Below, one piece after another: positions 25,523 to 34,304 of a DNA stretch of 64,000 nucleotides; the first letter of the stretch is position 1, and each line of letters opens with the position of its first letter. Position numbers and translations under genes: made by a program. The notes under the pieces were generated by a model, which saw only the letters and a program-made list of their open reading frames with translations, was not told where the DNA came from and did no database searches. This DNA comes from Spirochaetota bacterium (GTDB lineage Bacteria; Spirochaetota; UBA4802; JAGODF01). Location: contig JARKUF010000022.1 in assembly GCA_029974015.1 (NCBI GenBank), positions 143,205-207,204 on the forward strand, read 5' to 3'.

Positions 25523-26464
25523 ATGGCTAAAAAGTGGCAAGCTTCGGACATTCCAGATTTATCAGGAAAGATTGCCGTCGTAACCGGGGCAAATGGAGGC
25601 CTGGGCATTCCTACATGCCGCGAACTCGCCGGAAAGGGCGCAAAAGTCGTGATGGCCTGCCGTGATGTCGGCAGGGGGGAGCAAGCAAAAGAGAAGGTTT
25701 TGCAAGTACATCCGAATGGCAAGCTTGACGTATTGCCCCTGGATTTGGCAGATATTTCTTCAATACGCCGGTTTGCCGCGCAAGTACAACAGGACTACCA
25801 TACGGTGGATATACTGATTAACAATGCCGGTATAATTGGCATGCCGCTCCGCCGCACAAAAGACGGTTTTGAGCTTCAAATGGGTGTGGATTGCCTTGGG
25901 CATTTCGCCCTTACCGGCCTTCTCTTCGAAAGCTTATGCAGGTCGCGCGCCGCCCGTGTTGTGAGCGTGGGAACCAGCAGCCATCCGCAAAAACACGGTG
26001 TAATAAACCTTGATGATTTAAACTGGCGCCATCGACGATTTCACAGCATAAAAGCGACAGTGCAGGCCAAGGTAGCGTTTCAAGTATGCACTTTCGAGTT
26101 ACAACGCCGTTTGGCGGAGCATGGTATTGACCGGGTGCAAGCCATGGTGGCCCATCCCGGCATTGCGGAAACCAATGTGGCCCTTGCCGGGGCCGACGAG
26201 GCCGGTGCAAAAATCTCCCGGTTTTTCCTGGGAGTTTTTAATAAAGTTTTCACGCAATCCCCCGACATGGGCGCCCTGCCCACCCTGTTTGCCGCAACAT
26301 CCGACCAGGTCAAGGGTGGGGATTACGCAGGCCCGGGAGGTCCATTTGAAATGTGGGGCCGCCCCGCCTTGCTAAAGCCGGGCCCCATTATGCGCGATGA
26401 GGAGTTGGCCGACGGCCTCTGGCAGGCCGCGGAGAGCTTGACCGGAGTTGCGTATTTGAGCTGA
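25523..26464 (+). CDS. Short-chain dehydrogenase-like protein lacking the catalytic Tyr
   Basis: The 313-residue protein matches the retinol-dehydrogenase-like SDR group: VVTGANGGLG (TGxxxGxG), the cofactor residues MACRD and LDLADISSI, and INNAGIIG. The active-site block reads HSIKATVQAKVAFQ where relatives have a KAYGQSKLAN-type sequence. The catalytic Tyr is therefore Thr (codon ACA) while the Lys of YxxxK is kept; the preceding Ser is present (VSVGTSS). It may be catalytically impaired or use another acid. AGGAG lies about 10 nt before the ATG. Cofactor preference (NADP from the CRD motif) is inference. Confidence 0.85.
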   Translation: MAKKWQASDIPDLSGKIAVVTGANGGLGIPTCRELAGKGAKVVMACRDVGRGEQAKEKVLQVHPNGKLDVLPLDLADISSIRRFAAQVQQDYHTVDILINNAGIIGMPLRRTKDGFELQMGVDCLGHFALTGLLFESLCRSRAARVVSVGTSSHPQKHGVINLDDLNWRHRRFHSIKATVQAKVAFQVCTFELQRRLAEHGIDRVQAMVAHPGIAETNVALAGADEAGAKISRFFLGVFNKVFTQSPDMGALPTLFAATSDQVKGGDYAGPGGPFEMWGRPALLKPGPIMRDEELADGLWQAAESLTGVAYLS

Positions 26465-26494
26465 TATTAAAAACTTTATGTGGCGAAAGAGATC

Positions 26495-27751
26495 ATGACC
26501 ATAAAAACTATCATGTATTTTATCACGGCGCTGTTCTGCTTCGAATGCGGTATTACCGTTTATCGCCTTAACAGGAAGGCCCTGGCGAACCGGCTCTATG
26601 CCGCGGGCGCTTTTCTCTATGCCGTTTTTTCCTTTACCTACGTCCAGATACTCGTTTCGCCGGATGCCGAAACGAGCCGCATGTGGTTCATGTTCTACTC
26701 TCCCCTCTTTTTCCTCGTGGCTACGCTCATCACACACTTCATCCTGGAGCTCTCCCGGTATCACGGCCTGGCAAGAAACCGTTATTTTCTCGCGCTGCTC
26801 TACGGGAGCGGCGCGTGCGTCGCCGCGGGGGTGATCTTCTTCGCCCCGGTTGTTAAGGGCTTTTATAAAAGCCCCTGGGGCTGGAATGTCCTGTACAATC
26901 TTTCCTCCCCCTGGACCTGGGTCGCGTTCGGCTATTCCTCGATCGTCCTTGTCCCCGGCATCGCGGCGCTCGCGCGCTGGCGAAAAAACGCGTCCAGGGA
27001 GCGCACAAAGAAGCAGGCGGGAATAATACTGCCGGCCGCGTACTCAACCATGGCCCTCTCTCTTGCCCAGATAGTCCTGACCATGCTTTTATTGGAGGAA
27101 ACCACCAGCGCCGCCGGCGACGCGTACCACCAGGCAGTGTACATTTTTTTCATCGGCGCGATACGCTTCGCCATCTGGAAATACAAGCCTTATTTCGTTG
27201 ATGCCTCAACCCCCGCCACGGAACTCTTTTCCGGCATCAATGACGCCGTTTTTCTTGCCGACCGAAAAGGCGACCTGGTCTTCATGAATGACCATGCGCG
27301 GGACATGTCCCGGCGCGAGCGGCCGTCAGGCGGCCCCATCTCCCTGTTCTCCCTTTTCACCGAGAACGACTATTTTCAAAGATCACTGCGGAACCTTTAT
27401 TCCGGCGCATCACAACAACATCCGGTGACGCTCGAACTCCCGGCTTATGGCGGCGCCGGCATAATGGAGCTGTTCATGTATCCGCTGAAAAATGAAAGCG
27501 GCCTCACCGGCGGCGTCCTTGTCGTTTCCCGGAAGAACCCGGGGCTGGGGGCCCTCCAGCAACAGTTGGGCCTCACCGTCCGCGAGCTCGAGGTGCTGCT
27601 CATGCTGGGAAACGGCCAGTCGGCAGGCTCAATCGCGGAGGAGTGCGGCATCTGCCTGCAGACGGCCAAAAGCCACATCCACAACATCTACCGGAAGACG
27701 GGGCTTGCGAATCGCGTAGAGCTGGCAAACCTTCTGAACAAGCATTCCTGA
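26495..27751 (+). CDS. Membrane-bound 7TM-PAS-LuxR transcription regulator
   Basis: The 418-residue protein has seven predicted transmembrane helices (residues 1 to about 220) like the N-terminal 7TM region of histidine kinases. A PAS-like domain follows (about 225-340, LFSGINDAVFLADRKGDLVFMN), then a LuxR/GerE helix-turn-helix at the C-terminus (GLTVRELEVLLMLGNGQSAGSIAEE.. and TAKSHIHNIYRKTGL). It lacks kinase domains, so it is a one-component membrane sensor that binds DNA directly. ATG 26495 has AAAGAGAT in front; a GTG 15 nt earlier has none. Its target is unknown. Repeat copy D follows after about 90 bp. Confidence 0.87.
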   Translation: MTIKTIMYFITALFCFECGITVYRLNRKALANRLYAAGAFLYAVFSFTYVQILVSPDAETSRMWFMFYSPLFFLVATLITHFILELSRYHGLARNRYFLALLYGSGACVAAGVIFFAPVVKGFYKSPWGWNVLYNLSSPWTWVAFGYSSIVLVPGIAALARWRKNASRERTKKQAGIILPAAYSTMALSLAQIVLTMLLLEETTSAAGDAYHQAVYIFFIGAIRFAIWKYKPYFVDASTPATELFSGINDAVFLADRKGDLVFMNDHARDMSRRERPSGGPISLFSLFTENDYFQRSLRNLYSGASQQHPVTLELPAYGGAGIMELFMYPLKNESGLTGGVLVVSRKNPGLGALQQQLGLTVRELEVLLMLGNGQSAGSIAEECGICLQTAKSHIHNIYRKTGLANRVELANLLNKHS

Positions 27752-27789
27752 AAATCGTTCATTTTCCACACACTCAATCGTTCGATGGA

Positions 27790-27818
27790 TTTACAGGGCG
27801 GCGGGTTTTGGCTATAAT
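27790..27818 (+). promoter_or_regulatory. Promoter of the SBBP lipoprotein gene
   Basis: TTTACA (27790-27795), 17 bp, then a perfect TATAAT (27813-27818). The transcript would carry repeat copy D in its leader of about 155 nt. Confidence 0.7.
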
Positions 27819-27837
27819 AATTGTATTCAAATAACCG

Positions 27838-27957
27838 CAGGCAAGCTCTAATATTCAGGTTTTCCCGACAGCCCTCGGCAGGCGGAAAAAGCTGAGCCTT
27901 GAGTATGCCGATAGTTACAACTCATGGGAACTTCAATGTTAATTTTTAGAGGTTCCC
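27838..27957 (+). repeat. Dispersed palindromic repeat, copy D (degenerate hairpin)
   Basis: It has the same order as copy C: GCAAGCTCTAA end, hairpin near 27855-27895 with several mismatches, GTATGCCGATAGTTACAA, and the TTAGAGGTTCCC end. It lies inside the predicted 5' leader of the lipoprotein mRNA. Confidence 0.75.
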
Positions 27958-27980
27958 TTATATTATTATTTGGAGGATTC

Positions 27981-29345
27981 ATGAAACTTAAACTAACGTT
28001 CTTTTCGCTTCTCGTTGTTACACTGTTTACTCTTGGATGCGGCAGTTCATCCAGTAATACCGATTCCTCGCAACCGGCAGGACCTGTCCTTTCGGCCTGG
28101 ACGCGCCTTGTGGGTGTTGCATCGGCAAATACCATAGGATGGGCTGTCGCGGTTGACGGCGACGGATACAGCTACACCACCGGCTATACGACCGGTATAA
28201 TTGACACAACCCGTACAGGCACCGTCAATGAGGATGTTTTTGTCGCACGGTACGACAGGGACGGCACACGACTCTGGATAAAGCAGATGGGGGTTGATGG
28301 CCGTTCTACCCACGGCCGCGGTATCGCGGTGGATGCATCCGGCAATAGTTATGTCGCAGGCTGGACCGAGGCCAACCTTGTAGCCGGAAGCGGGGCCAGC
28401 ACAGGCACCCAGGATTTTTTTATTGCCAAGTACGATAAAAACGGCACGCGCGTATGGGTGAAACAGCTTGGCGTGGCGACAAAAGAAACTACTGGCCTCG
28501 CTGTTGCGGTGGACGCTGACGGCAACAGCTACGTTACTGGCTATACTAAAGGCGATCTTGACGGTGAAGGAGCGGGAACACTCACCGGGACCCATGATAT
28601 TTTTGTGGCAAAATACGACACTTCAGGAACGCTGCAGTGGGTGAAACAGCTTGGCGCAACAGGGTGTGAAAATTACGGCAACGGCATCGCCGTAGATCAG
28701 AACGGCAACTGCTACGTGACCGGTAAAGCCACAGGCGATATTCACACTATAGGCTCCGGCCTTACCGGCAGCGACGATGTATTTATTGCCAAATACGATA
28801 CTTCAGGTGATAAAAAATGGGTGATACAAAAAGGTGCGAGCGGGCGTTCAACCTATGGTTGGGGCATTGCCGTAGATGCAAGCGGGAACAGCTATGTAAC
28901 CGGCTTTACCAACGGCAATCTTCTTGTCGGCTCCGGTCTTTCGATCGGCACTGCGGATGTATTTGTGATGAAATATAATTCCAGCGGCGAACTGCAGTGG
29001 CTCAAGCAGACCGGCGTACAGTACTATTGGACCGAAGGATTTGGCATCGCGCTCGATTCAGCCGGCAACTGCTATGTTGCAGGGATTACCCAGGCCGACC
29101 TTGACGGCACCGGGCCAGGAACGAATACCGGCGATATGGATGTTTTCGTCATTTCGTACGATAAAGACGGGACAATCAGAATGATAAAACAGATGGGTAC
29201 GGCGCAAGAAGAATTTTTTGCGTATGGCATCGCGGCCACCACGAACGGCACCTGTATCGTAGCGGGAGATGTGGACGCAGATTTCGACGGGCAGAGTTGC
29301 ACAGGTTCAACTGACGCTTTCATAACGACAAAGCTGAACCAGTAA
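27981..29345 (+). CDS. Lipoprotein with SBBP beta-propeller repeats
   Basis: The 454-residue protein starts with a lipoprotein signal (KLKLTFFSLLVVTLFTLGC; the lipobox Cys is followed by GSSSS). It then consists of about seven repeats of roughly 52 residues built around GIAVDASGNSYVTG, DVFVAKYD and G.L.WVKQLG, the SBBP pattern that folds into a propeller. It should be anchored to the outer or inner membrane and exposed to the periplasm or surface. Such proteins are frequent in Leptospira and myxobacteria, and their ligands are unknown. GGAGG (27972-27976) precedes ATG 27981. Confidence 0.9.
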   Translation: MKLKLTFFSLLVVTLFTLGCGSSSSNTDSSQPAGPVLSAWTRLVGVASANTIGWAVAVDGDGYSYTTGYTTGIIDTTRTGTVNEDVFVARYDRDGTRLWIKQMGVDGRSTHGRGIAVDASGNSYVAGWTEANLVAGSGASTGTQDFFIAKYDKNGTRVWVKQLGVATKETTGLAVAVDADGNSYVTGYTKGDLDGEGAGTLTGTHDIFVAKYDTSGTLQWVKQLGATGCENYGNGIAVDQNGNCYVTGKATGDIHTIGSGLTGSDDVFIAKYDTSGDKKWVIQKGASGRSTYGWGIAVDASGNSYVTGFTNGNLLVGSGLSIGTADVFVMKYNSSGELQWLKQTGVQYYWTEGFGIALDSAGNCYVAGITQADLDGTGPGTNTGDMDVFVISYDKDGTIRMIKQMGTAQEEFFAYGIAATTNGTCIVAGDVDADFDGQSCTGSTDAFITTKLNQ

Positions 29346-29388
29346 TTTGACGTGAATCAAATTTGAAAAACAACCCCCGTACCCCGCA

Positions 29389-29430
29389 CACCCCCGCAGG
29401 GAACGCAGATCTGCGTTCCCTGCGGGGGTG
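29389..29430. repeat. Perfect 42-nt palindrome
   Basis: Two 21-nt arms (29389-29409 and 29410-29430) are perfectly complementary with no spacer; the centre is GCAGATCTGC. It lies between the lipoprotein gene and the M23 peptidase gene. As RNA it could act as a terminator of the lipoprotein transcript, but there is no T-run after it. A protein-binding or recombination site is equally possible. Confidence 0.85.
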
Positions 29431-29457
29431 CTATCAGAATATTCAAGGTGGTTTTGC

Positions 29458-30672
29458 ATGAAATTCAGGGGATTGCTTTATTTATTCATTTCAGTGATGT
29501 TTTTTATACGGGGCTCATATGCTTCGGATTACAGGGAGGAATTCTGCTCCGGTCATGCCGGGATATGCGTATTGATGGAACAGAACGGAAATAATGTTGA
29601 CGTCTATCTCGGCAATAAATTTCCGCATAACAATATTACTACCACTGTTACGTTTGAACATACAGGCAAACCTGAGAATATAAAATGCACAACCCCCCTC
29701 CCTGTGACAACAGTATGCAGGGGTACAGACCCTGTAAAAGTCCTCTCCTTTATCATTGACGATTACGGCAGGCCATGGAACACGCATCTTAACTGGTACT
29801 GGCAGTTCGGCTATCAGGGAAAGGCTCTTGAAAAATATCCTTACCGTTTACCATACCGCAAGGGTGAACGTTTCCGCGTATGCCAGGGGTTTAATGATAA
29901 ACCGACCCATCATGGAGACTATGCATACTCCATCGACTGGATCATGCCCGAGGGCACCCCTGTTTGCGCTGCAAGAGGCGGCACGGTGGTTAATGTTGTA
30001 GATCATTACTCCGGCGGCGGTTTTAAAGATGAGTTCCTTAATAAAAATAATACTGTGCAGATACTTCATGATGACGGGACTGTAGCCCTGTATAATCATA
30101 TTAAGAAAGACGGGGCAGTGGTGAAAATCGGGGACACGGTCAAGTCCGGTGATGTCATTGCATATTCGGGGAATGTGGGTTATTCACAATCCCCCCATCT
30201 TCACTTCAATGTATTCATGCCCGTAAACGGAAAGAGAAGCAGGTCAATCCCGGTTGGATTCATCACAAATTATTCGGATTATGAAATACTAAAAAAACCC
30301 GGCATCTATTCCTGGACAGGTGCGGAAAACAGGAAGGAGAGGCCCTCTGTGTACATTGAAGACATGGTTTTCTGCAAAGATATTATAGATAATAAACCTT
30401 CGGGAATTGCCGACATATTTTCACCTCAGGATAAATTCAAGGCCGTCATCCCTTTAGATTTGCAAAAAGACCATATGATTGGATTTTGCCTTTATAAAGA
30501 GGACGTACCCGCACCGCTGTTACGCTACAGCTGGAAAATCAGGAAGGAGTGGTGGTATGCAACATGCGATGTTGATCTTTCAAAATTCCCATCACCTTCA
30601 GGTAAATGGAAAGCGGAGATTATTCTGGATAATAAAATAATCGGGCATAAGGAATTTACCGTCAAGCCCTGA
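29458..30672 (+). CDS. Exported M23-family metallopeptidase
   Basis: The 404-residue protein carries a signal peptide (LLYLFISVMFFIRGSYA) and a central LytM/M23 domain. HHGDYAYSIDW supplies the HxxxxxxD zinc ligands and SPHLHFNVF the catalytic HxH; GDTVKSGDVIAYSGNVG is the typical strand between them. The N-terminal (about 25-120) and C-terminal (about 275-404) parts look like beta domains without a name I can give. It probably cuts peptidoglycan cross-links or a secreted protein. AAGGTGG lies 6 nt before ATG 29458. Codon use and base composition are AT-richer than in the flanking core genes. Confidence 0.88.
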   Translation: MKFRGLLYLFISVMFFIRGSYASDYREEFCSGHAGICVLMEQNGNNVDVYLGNKFPHNNITTTVTFEHTGKPENIKCTTPLPVTTVCRGTDPVKVLSFIIDDYGRPWNTHLNWYWQFGYQGKALEKYPYRLPYRKGERFRVCQGFNDKPTHHGDYAYSIDWIMPEGTPVCAARGGTVVNVVDHYSGGGFKDEFLNKNNTVQILHDDGTVALYNHIKKDGAVVKIGDTVKSGDVIAYSGNVGYSQSPHLHFNVFMPVNGKRSRSIPVGFITNYSDYEILKKPGIYSWTGAENRKERPSVYIEDMVFCKDIIDNKPSGIADIFSPQDKFKAVIPLDLQKDHMIGFCLYKEDVPAPLLRYSWKIRKEWWYATCDVDLSKFPSPSGKWKAEIILDNKIIGHKEFTVKP

Positions 30673-30761
30673 CATCATTATATGCGGCGGGGTGAAAGCT
30701 GGCTGGTGAAGTGTGTTTATCGGTGTTGCAATGCGAGGACTTTTACCGTAGAAAAGGTGAT

Positions 30762-31490
30762 GTGAACAATACTACTGAAAAAGATGAGGGCCCCTTGGAT
30801 TTCCGGTCCGTTTTATTTGATATCTATTATTTATCAGAAAAAATCCAACATTTTTCCAACGAAATCGCCGGCCTGGAATTCGCCGATGAACGGGGTTATC
30901 TGGGTGATTCTGAAATTGACAGGCTCCGCCTGTATAATGAAAGACTTGAAGATGCAAAAAAAATCGCCCGTGCACGGCTGCAAACCGCCCGCGAGAATCA
31001 TCACGATGACTTCATCATGCATCTTGATGATGTCGTAGAACGTGTAGAAGCGTCCAGGGACCAGCTCAAGTTGAAAAATGACAGCAGGCTGAATCACGAC
31101 ATTGCGATGCTTGAAGATCTCATTGTACATGTAAAGGATATACGGCACGAGAGGAATCCGAAGTATTCGGTCTGGTGGGTATTTTTTTATATACAGTCAG
31201 TACTATGCCGGCATGGCGAGTTCCGTTTTTCTGGAAAAAGCCTGAACAGTGACGCAGGTGCGGTCACTCCCTCCTGTCCCGCCTGTTCATGCCGCAATAA
31301 TATTACCGGCAGTATCGACATCTTCCTCCCGCCGGTCGTGGCCCCCTGGGAGAACGTGGCCATCCTGGATGAATATGCATGCCTCAACTGCCGGCGGCGG
31401 TTCCGTGTGATGTTCAAAATTCACTTCAATGATCCGGTCCGTTTTGAAATCATTAACGTCGATTTACCGCCGGTAAATTTTTCCTGGTAG
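30762..31490 (+). CDS. Coiled-coil protein with C-terminal zinc ribbon, unknown function
   Basis: About 242 residues from a GTG at 30762 (AAAAGGTGA just before it); a GTG at 30711 would add 17 residues. Residues 20-130 are strongly helical and charged (EKIQHFSNEIAGLE.., RLRLYNERLEDAKKIARARL), likely a coiled coil. The C-terminal half has CPACSCRNN and, after about 45 residues, EYACLNCRRRFRV. That gives two CxxC pairs of a zinc ribbon around a beta stretch. I recognise no family. It follows the M23 gene by about 90 bp on the same strand, in AT-rich accessory DNA. Confidence 0.65.
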   Translation: MNNTTEKDEGPLDFRSVLFDIYYLSEKIQHFSNEIAGLEFADERGYLGDSEIDRLRLYNERLEDAKKIARARLQTARENHHDDFIMHLDDVVERVEASRDQLKLKNDSRLNHDIAMLEDLIVHVKDIRHERNPKYSVWWVFFYIQSVLCRHGEFRFSGKSLNSDAGAVTPSCPACSCRNNITGSIDIFLPPVVAPWENVAILDEYACLNCRRRFRVMFKIHFNDPVRFEIINVDLPPVNFSW

Positions 31491-31508
31491 ATTTACCACG
31501 GGTATTAT

Positions 31509-31799
31509 TTAAATGCTATTCAGTAATTTCATTGCTTCAGATTCTGTTAAGCGGGTGAGAATTTGTTCATCTTCGCTGCCAAAGGCGAAATATTCGTAGT
31601 CTGTTTCGTAGAGATAATACCTTTTGCAATCGGGGCATTGTTTAAGCTGCTTTGATCTGTCCGAACCGGGCCTGAAATCTTTGAACAGTATAAGATTTTT
31701 TATATTCTCGGGTAAATATGTACAATTTTCGCTGCCGTATTTTTGAAAGGCTGATTCTTTGTCTTTAAAATCCCCGCAAATTCTGCATTTATTCTTCAT
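31509..31799 (-). CDS. Small putative zinc-binding protein
   Basis: A 96-residue frame from ATG 31799 starts KNKCRICGDFKDKESAF and has a second pair in LKQCPDCKRYYLYETDY. It therefore holds two CxxC pairs (plus one lone Cys), as in a zinc ribbon. The C-terminal part is acidic. A TTG at 31835 would add 12 residues and overlap the gene upstream by 8 nt. Ribosome-binding sites are weak at both. It forms a pair with the 79-residue gene upstream on the same strand. Function unknown. Confidence 0.5.
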   Translation of the reverse strand: MKNKCRICGDFKDKESAFQKYGSENCTYLPENIKNLILFKDFRPGSDRSKQLKQCPDCKRYYLYETDYEYFAFGSEDEQILTRLTESEAMKLLNSI

Positions 31800-31827
31800 T
31801 ATAGTCTCAGCAGGCACAATGAAATTC

Positions 31828-32067
31828 TCAGTCAAGGATGGTTTTGATCATTCCGCCACCATGATAATAATTCACGCCATCTTTAATGTCAATCAGTTCA
31901 TAATTATAAGAATCGGGCCAGCTGGAGTTCCCCGCATCAGCATATCCCTTTTCTGAAAATACCCGGGAAGCCTGTTCATAGCTTGCGAACCTTTCAATAA
32001 TTTCCACAAAATAGAAATCCCCTTTCGAGTACTTGAATTTGGCGATGGCATATTCTATTTTTTGCAT
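31828..32067 (-). CDS. Small hypothetical protein
   Basis: A 79-residue frame from ATG 32067 (AGAGAT immediately before), or 91 residues from a GTG at 32103. The sequence is rich in aromatic residues (KGDFYFVEIIERFASYEQASRVF, SYNYELIDIKDGVNYYHGGG) and has no signal peptide or membrane helix. No family is recognised. It lies upstream of the small CxxC protein on the same strand and may be its partner. Confidence 0.45.
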   Translation of the reverse strand: MQKIEYAIAKFKYSKGDFYFVEIIERFASYEQASRVFSEKGYADAGNSSWPDSYNYELIDIKDGVNYYHGGGMIKTILD

Positions 32068-32422
32068 ATCTCTATAATATTTAATAAACTGTTTTATTGC
32101 CACAAATTTTGTGTAAAATTTTAACGGTTAAGACAATTTCTGTTCCTGTAAATTTACAAAAATTTTATTTTTACAGAAGAATAACCCAAAATGCTGAACT
32201 TGCGTCCTTTTCCCGGAACGCGTCGAATACCTTCGAGAACGTATCGGCCGCCACCGGGGTCATTTTTGGTGAAGGATGACATTTTAAAATATTGATTTTT
32301 TTACCACTATGATGTCTTATGTGGGGAAAACCGCTCCGGTGAGAAATGCATTCGATCCGCGATTTTCTTCAGCCGCCTGCTTTTATGCATAAAAAAAGCG
32401 GCAATTTAATTGAGAACGGAAA
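32068..32422. other. Intergenic region before the Fic gene
   Basis: 355 bp of mostly AT-rich DNA. One stretch (32171-32263, minus strand) reads as a 30-residue frame with GC-rich codons of the core genome (start TPVAADTFSKVFDAFREKDA), perhaps the remnant of a gene start. No ribosome-binding site and no promoter stand out. Confidence 0.4.
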
Positions 32423-33478
32423 ATGAATACCATAAAAAAGATATCCGAAGGTCTCTCCTCAATTCCATCAGGTACTGCATGGTATCTGGCTGATATCGCA
32501 GAATCAAAAGGAAAACAGGACCTCTATAAAAGCCAATCGCCTCAGAAACTTAAGGCGCTCAGGGAGCATGCCCTTGTTGAAAGCGCGGTCTCTTCAAACC
32601 GCATTGAGGGTGTTGAAATAGAAAACAGGAGAATTGGAACAGTGGTTTTTGGAAAGCCGCTGCTTCGAGACCGGAACGAGGAGGAGGTTCAGGGTTACAG
32701 GAACGCGCTTAATATGATTCATTCCGATGCGATGCAAATCGGCTTCACTGAATCAACCGTCAAAAAGCTGCATAAAATGATCCGGGGCAATATATGGGAC
32801 GCGGGAAAATATAAAGATAAAAACAGTGATATTATTGAAAGATCTTCTGATGGAGAAACGCGCGTCAGGTTTAAAACGGTTTCCGCCTCACAGACCCCTG
32901 CGCAGATGAATGGCCTGGTATCAGGGACCAGGCTGGCGTTAAAAGACCGCGTTGCCCATTCGCTGATAATAACTGCTGCGGCCAATCTGGATTTTTTATG
33001 TATACATCCATTTCGTGACGGAAATGGAAGGGTGTCAAGGCTATTGCTTCTTCTTCAGCTTTATCACGCAGGCTATGAAGTCGGAAGGTTTATCAGTATT
33101 GAAAGGATTATCGAAGAACATAAAGAACGTTATTACGAAACGCTTGAGATGGCATCACATCAATGGCATACAGGCAGACATGATCCCTGGCCGTATATAA
33201 ATTTTTCACTTTTTGTTATCCGGGACGCATACGCCGAGTTCAGTGCAAGAGTCAAAAAGATGGACGTCCCGAAAGGGGGTAAAACTGAAATTGTCATTTC
33301 CGCGGTCGAAAGGTTTAAAAAAGGTTTTACACTTTCGGAGCTTCAGGCCGCATGCCCTGAAGTAAGCAGAGAGATGATCCGCAAGGTGCTAAAGGATCTG
33401 CGTTCGGCCGGCAGAGTGGAGTCCGGCGGCAAAGGCCCCGGGGCCTTGTGGCTTAATAAGGGTAATATCCCTAAATAA
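32423..33478 (+). CDS. Fic-domain protein (putative AMP transferase)
   Basis: The 351-residue protein carries the complete Fic motif HPFRDGNGRVSR (His of HPFxxGNGR). The N-terminal inhibitory helix has SNRIEG (Ser58-Gly63), which fits (S/T)xxxE(G/N) of self-inhibited class II Fic enzymes. An N-terminal helical domain (about 1-60) and a C-terminal winged-helix-like domain (about 275-345, FTLSELQAACPEVSREMIRKVLKDLRSAGRV) flank the core. It probably transfers AMP to a hydroxyl side chain of a target protein; the target is unknown. There is no antitoxin gene nearby, consistent with the built-in inhibitory helix. It lies in the AT-rich accessory stretch. Confidence 0.92.
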   Translation: MNTIKKISEGLSSIPSGTAWYLADIAESKGKQDLYKSQSPQKLKALREHALVESAVSSNRIEGVEIENRRIGTVVFGKPLLRDRNEEEVQGYRNALNMIHSDAMQIGFTESTVKKLHKMIRGNIWDAGKYKDKNSDIIERSSDGETRVRFKTVSASQTPAQMNGLVSGTRLALKDRVAHSLIITAAANLDFLCIHPFRDGNGRVSRLLLLLQLYHAGYEVGRFISIERIIEEHKERYYETLEMASHQWHTGRHDPWPYINFSLFVIRDAYAEFSARVKKMDVPKGGKTEIVISAVERFKKGFTLSELQAACPEVSREMIRKVLKDLRSAGRVESGGKGPGALWLNKGNIPK

Positions 33479-33515
33479 GGGTAATAATAAGGGTAATATG
33501 GTTTCGCATCCCATT

Positions 33516-34295
33516 TCATCTTTTTTTCTTCTTGTTGTTTTTTGTGTTCTTCTTTTTTTCTTCCAATTTAGTTGATCCATCGATGCCAAACACCGAAGCG
33601 ATATCGACATCATTCATAATTCGTTTGCTTTCAACCCGCTTTTTTTTAAGGAGTTTTTCCGATTTCTGGGCCACCGCGCTCGATATGAGCTTTTCCACCT
33701 CGATATTACGTAAGAGAAAAAACAGGGTGGGATCTTCGTCAAGCCTCGCTCCTACCCCGTATAGGACCGCGGCGACATGTTTGCACATGGATGCCCAATC
33801 GGGGCAGGAGCAATTAAAGCTGATTTGCCCTGGCGAGGGGAAAAGGCCCCTGTCTTTAGCGGTGAAAAGTTCTTCCAGGGCGTTCGGGAATTTTCCTTCT
33901 ATCAATTCGGAGAGCGAACCAAGTTGGCCTTCGCAGGTTGAAATAATATTCCCCCAGACGGCTTTGGGCAATGTCTTTATTGAAATGGATACTTTATAGG
34001 GCTTGGCGCGGCTTCCCTGCACGAGGGCCGTTATGTTACCAGCGTTTATTTGCAGGTCTAACACGGCGCCATGACGGACATAACTCCTTCCGCGGCCGAT
34101 ACGGTTTGAATAGTCGGCATATCGTTCAAGATTGCGAATCCAGGCGATTCCCCACCATGTCTTGGCAATTTTACTGCCCGAAATTACGATTGGTTTTAGG
34201 TTTTGATTTTTCTTCTTAAGCCTGTTTATGGCGCTTTCGGCCTTTTTTTTCTTTTCCGAAACCGGGACATATCTTGGATAATCGTAATAACCCAT
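33516..34295 (-). CDS. SWIM zinc-finger protein
   Basis: The 259-residue protein has a SWIM finger near residue 160 (FNCSCPDWASMCKHVAAVLYGVG: CxC, then C and H). This follows the domain that commonly accompanies it in SNF2 neighbours (KTWWGIAWIRNLERYADYSNRIGRGRSYVRHGAV). A Lys-rich tail ends the protein (EEKKKNTKNNKKKKR). It follows the SNF2 gene by 9 nt on the same strand, so the two proteins likely work as a DNA-binding partner and a motor. Its tail is close to the convergent Fic gene (37 bp). Confidence 0.87.
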   Translation of the reverse strand: MGYYDYPRYVPVSEKKKKAESAINRLKKKNQNLKPIVISGSKIAKTWWGIAWIRNLERYADYSNRIGRGRSYVRHGAVLDLQINAGNITALVQGSRAKPYKVSISIKTLPKAVWGNIISTCEGQLGSLSELIEGKFPNALEELFTAKDRGLFPSPGQISFNCSCPDWASMCKHVAAVLYGVGARLDEDPTLFFLLRNIEVEKLISSAVAQKSEKLLKKKRVESKRIMNDVDIASVFGIDGSTKLEEKKKNTKNNKKKKR

Positions 34296-34304
34296 ATCGC
34301 TCCT

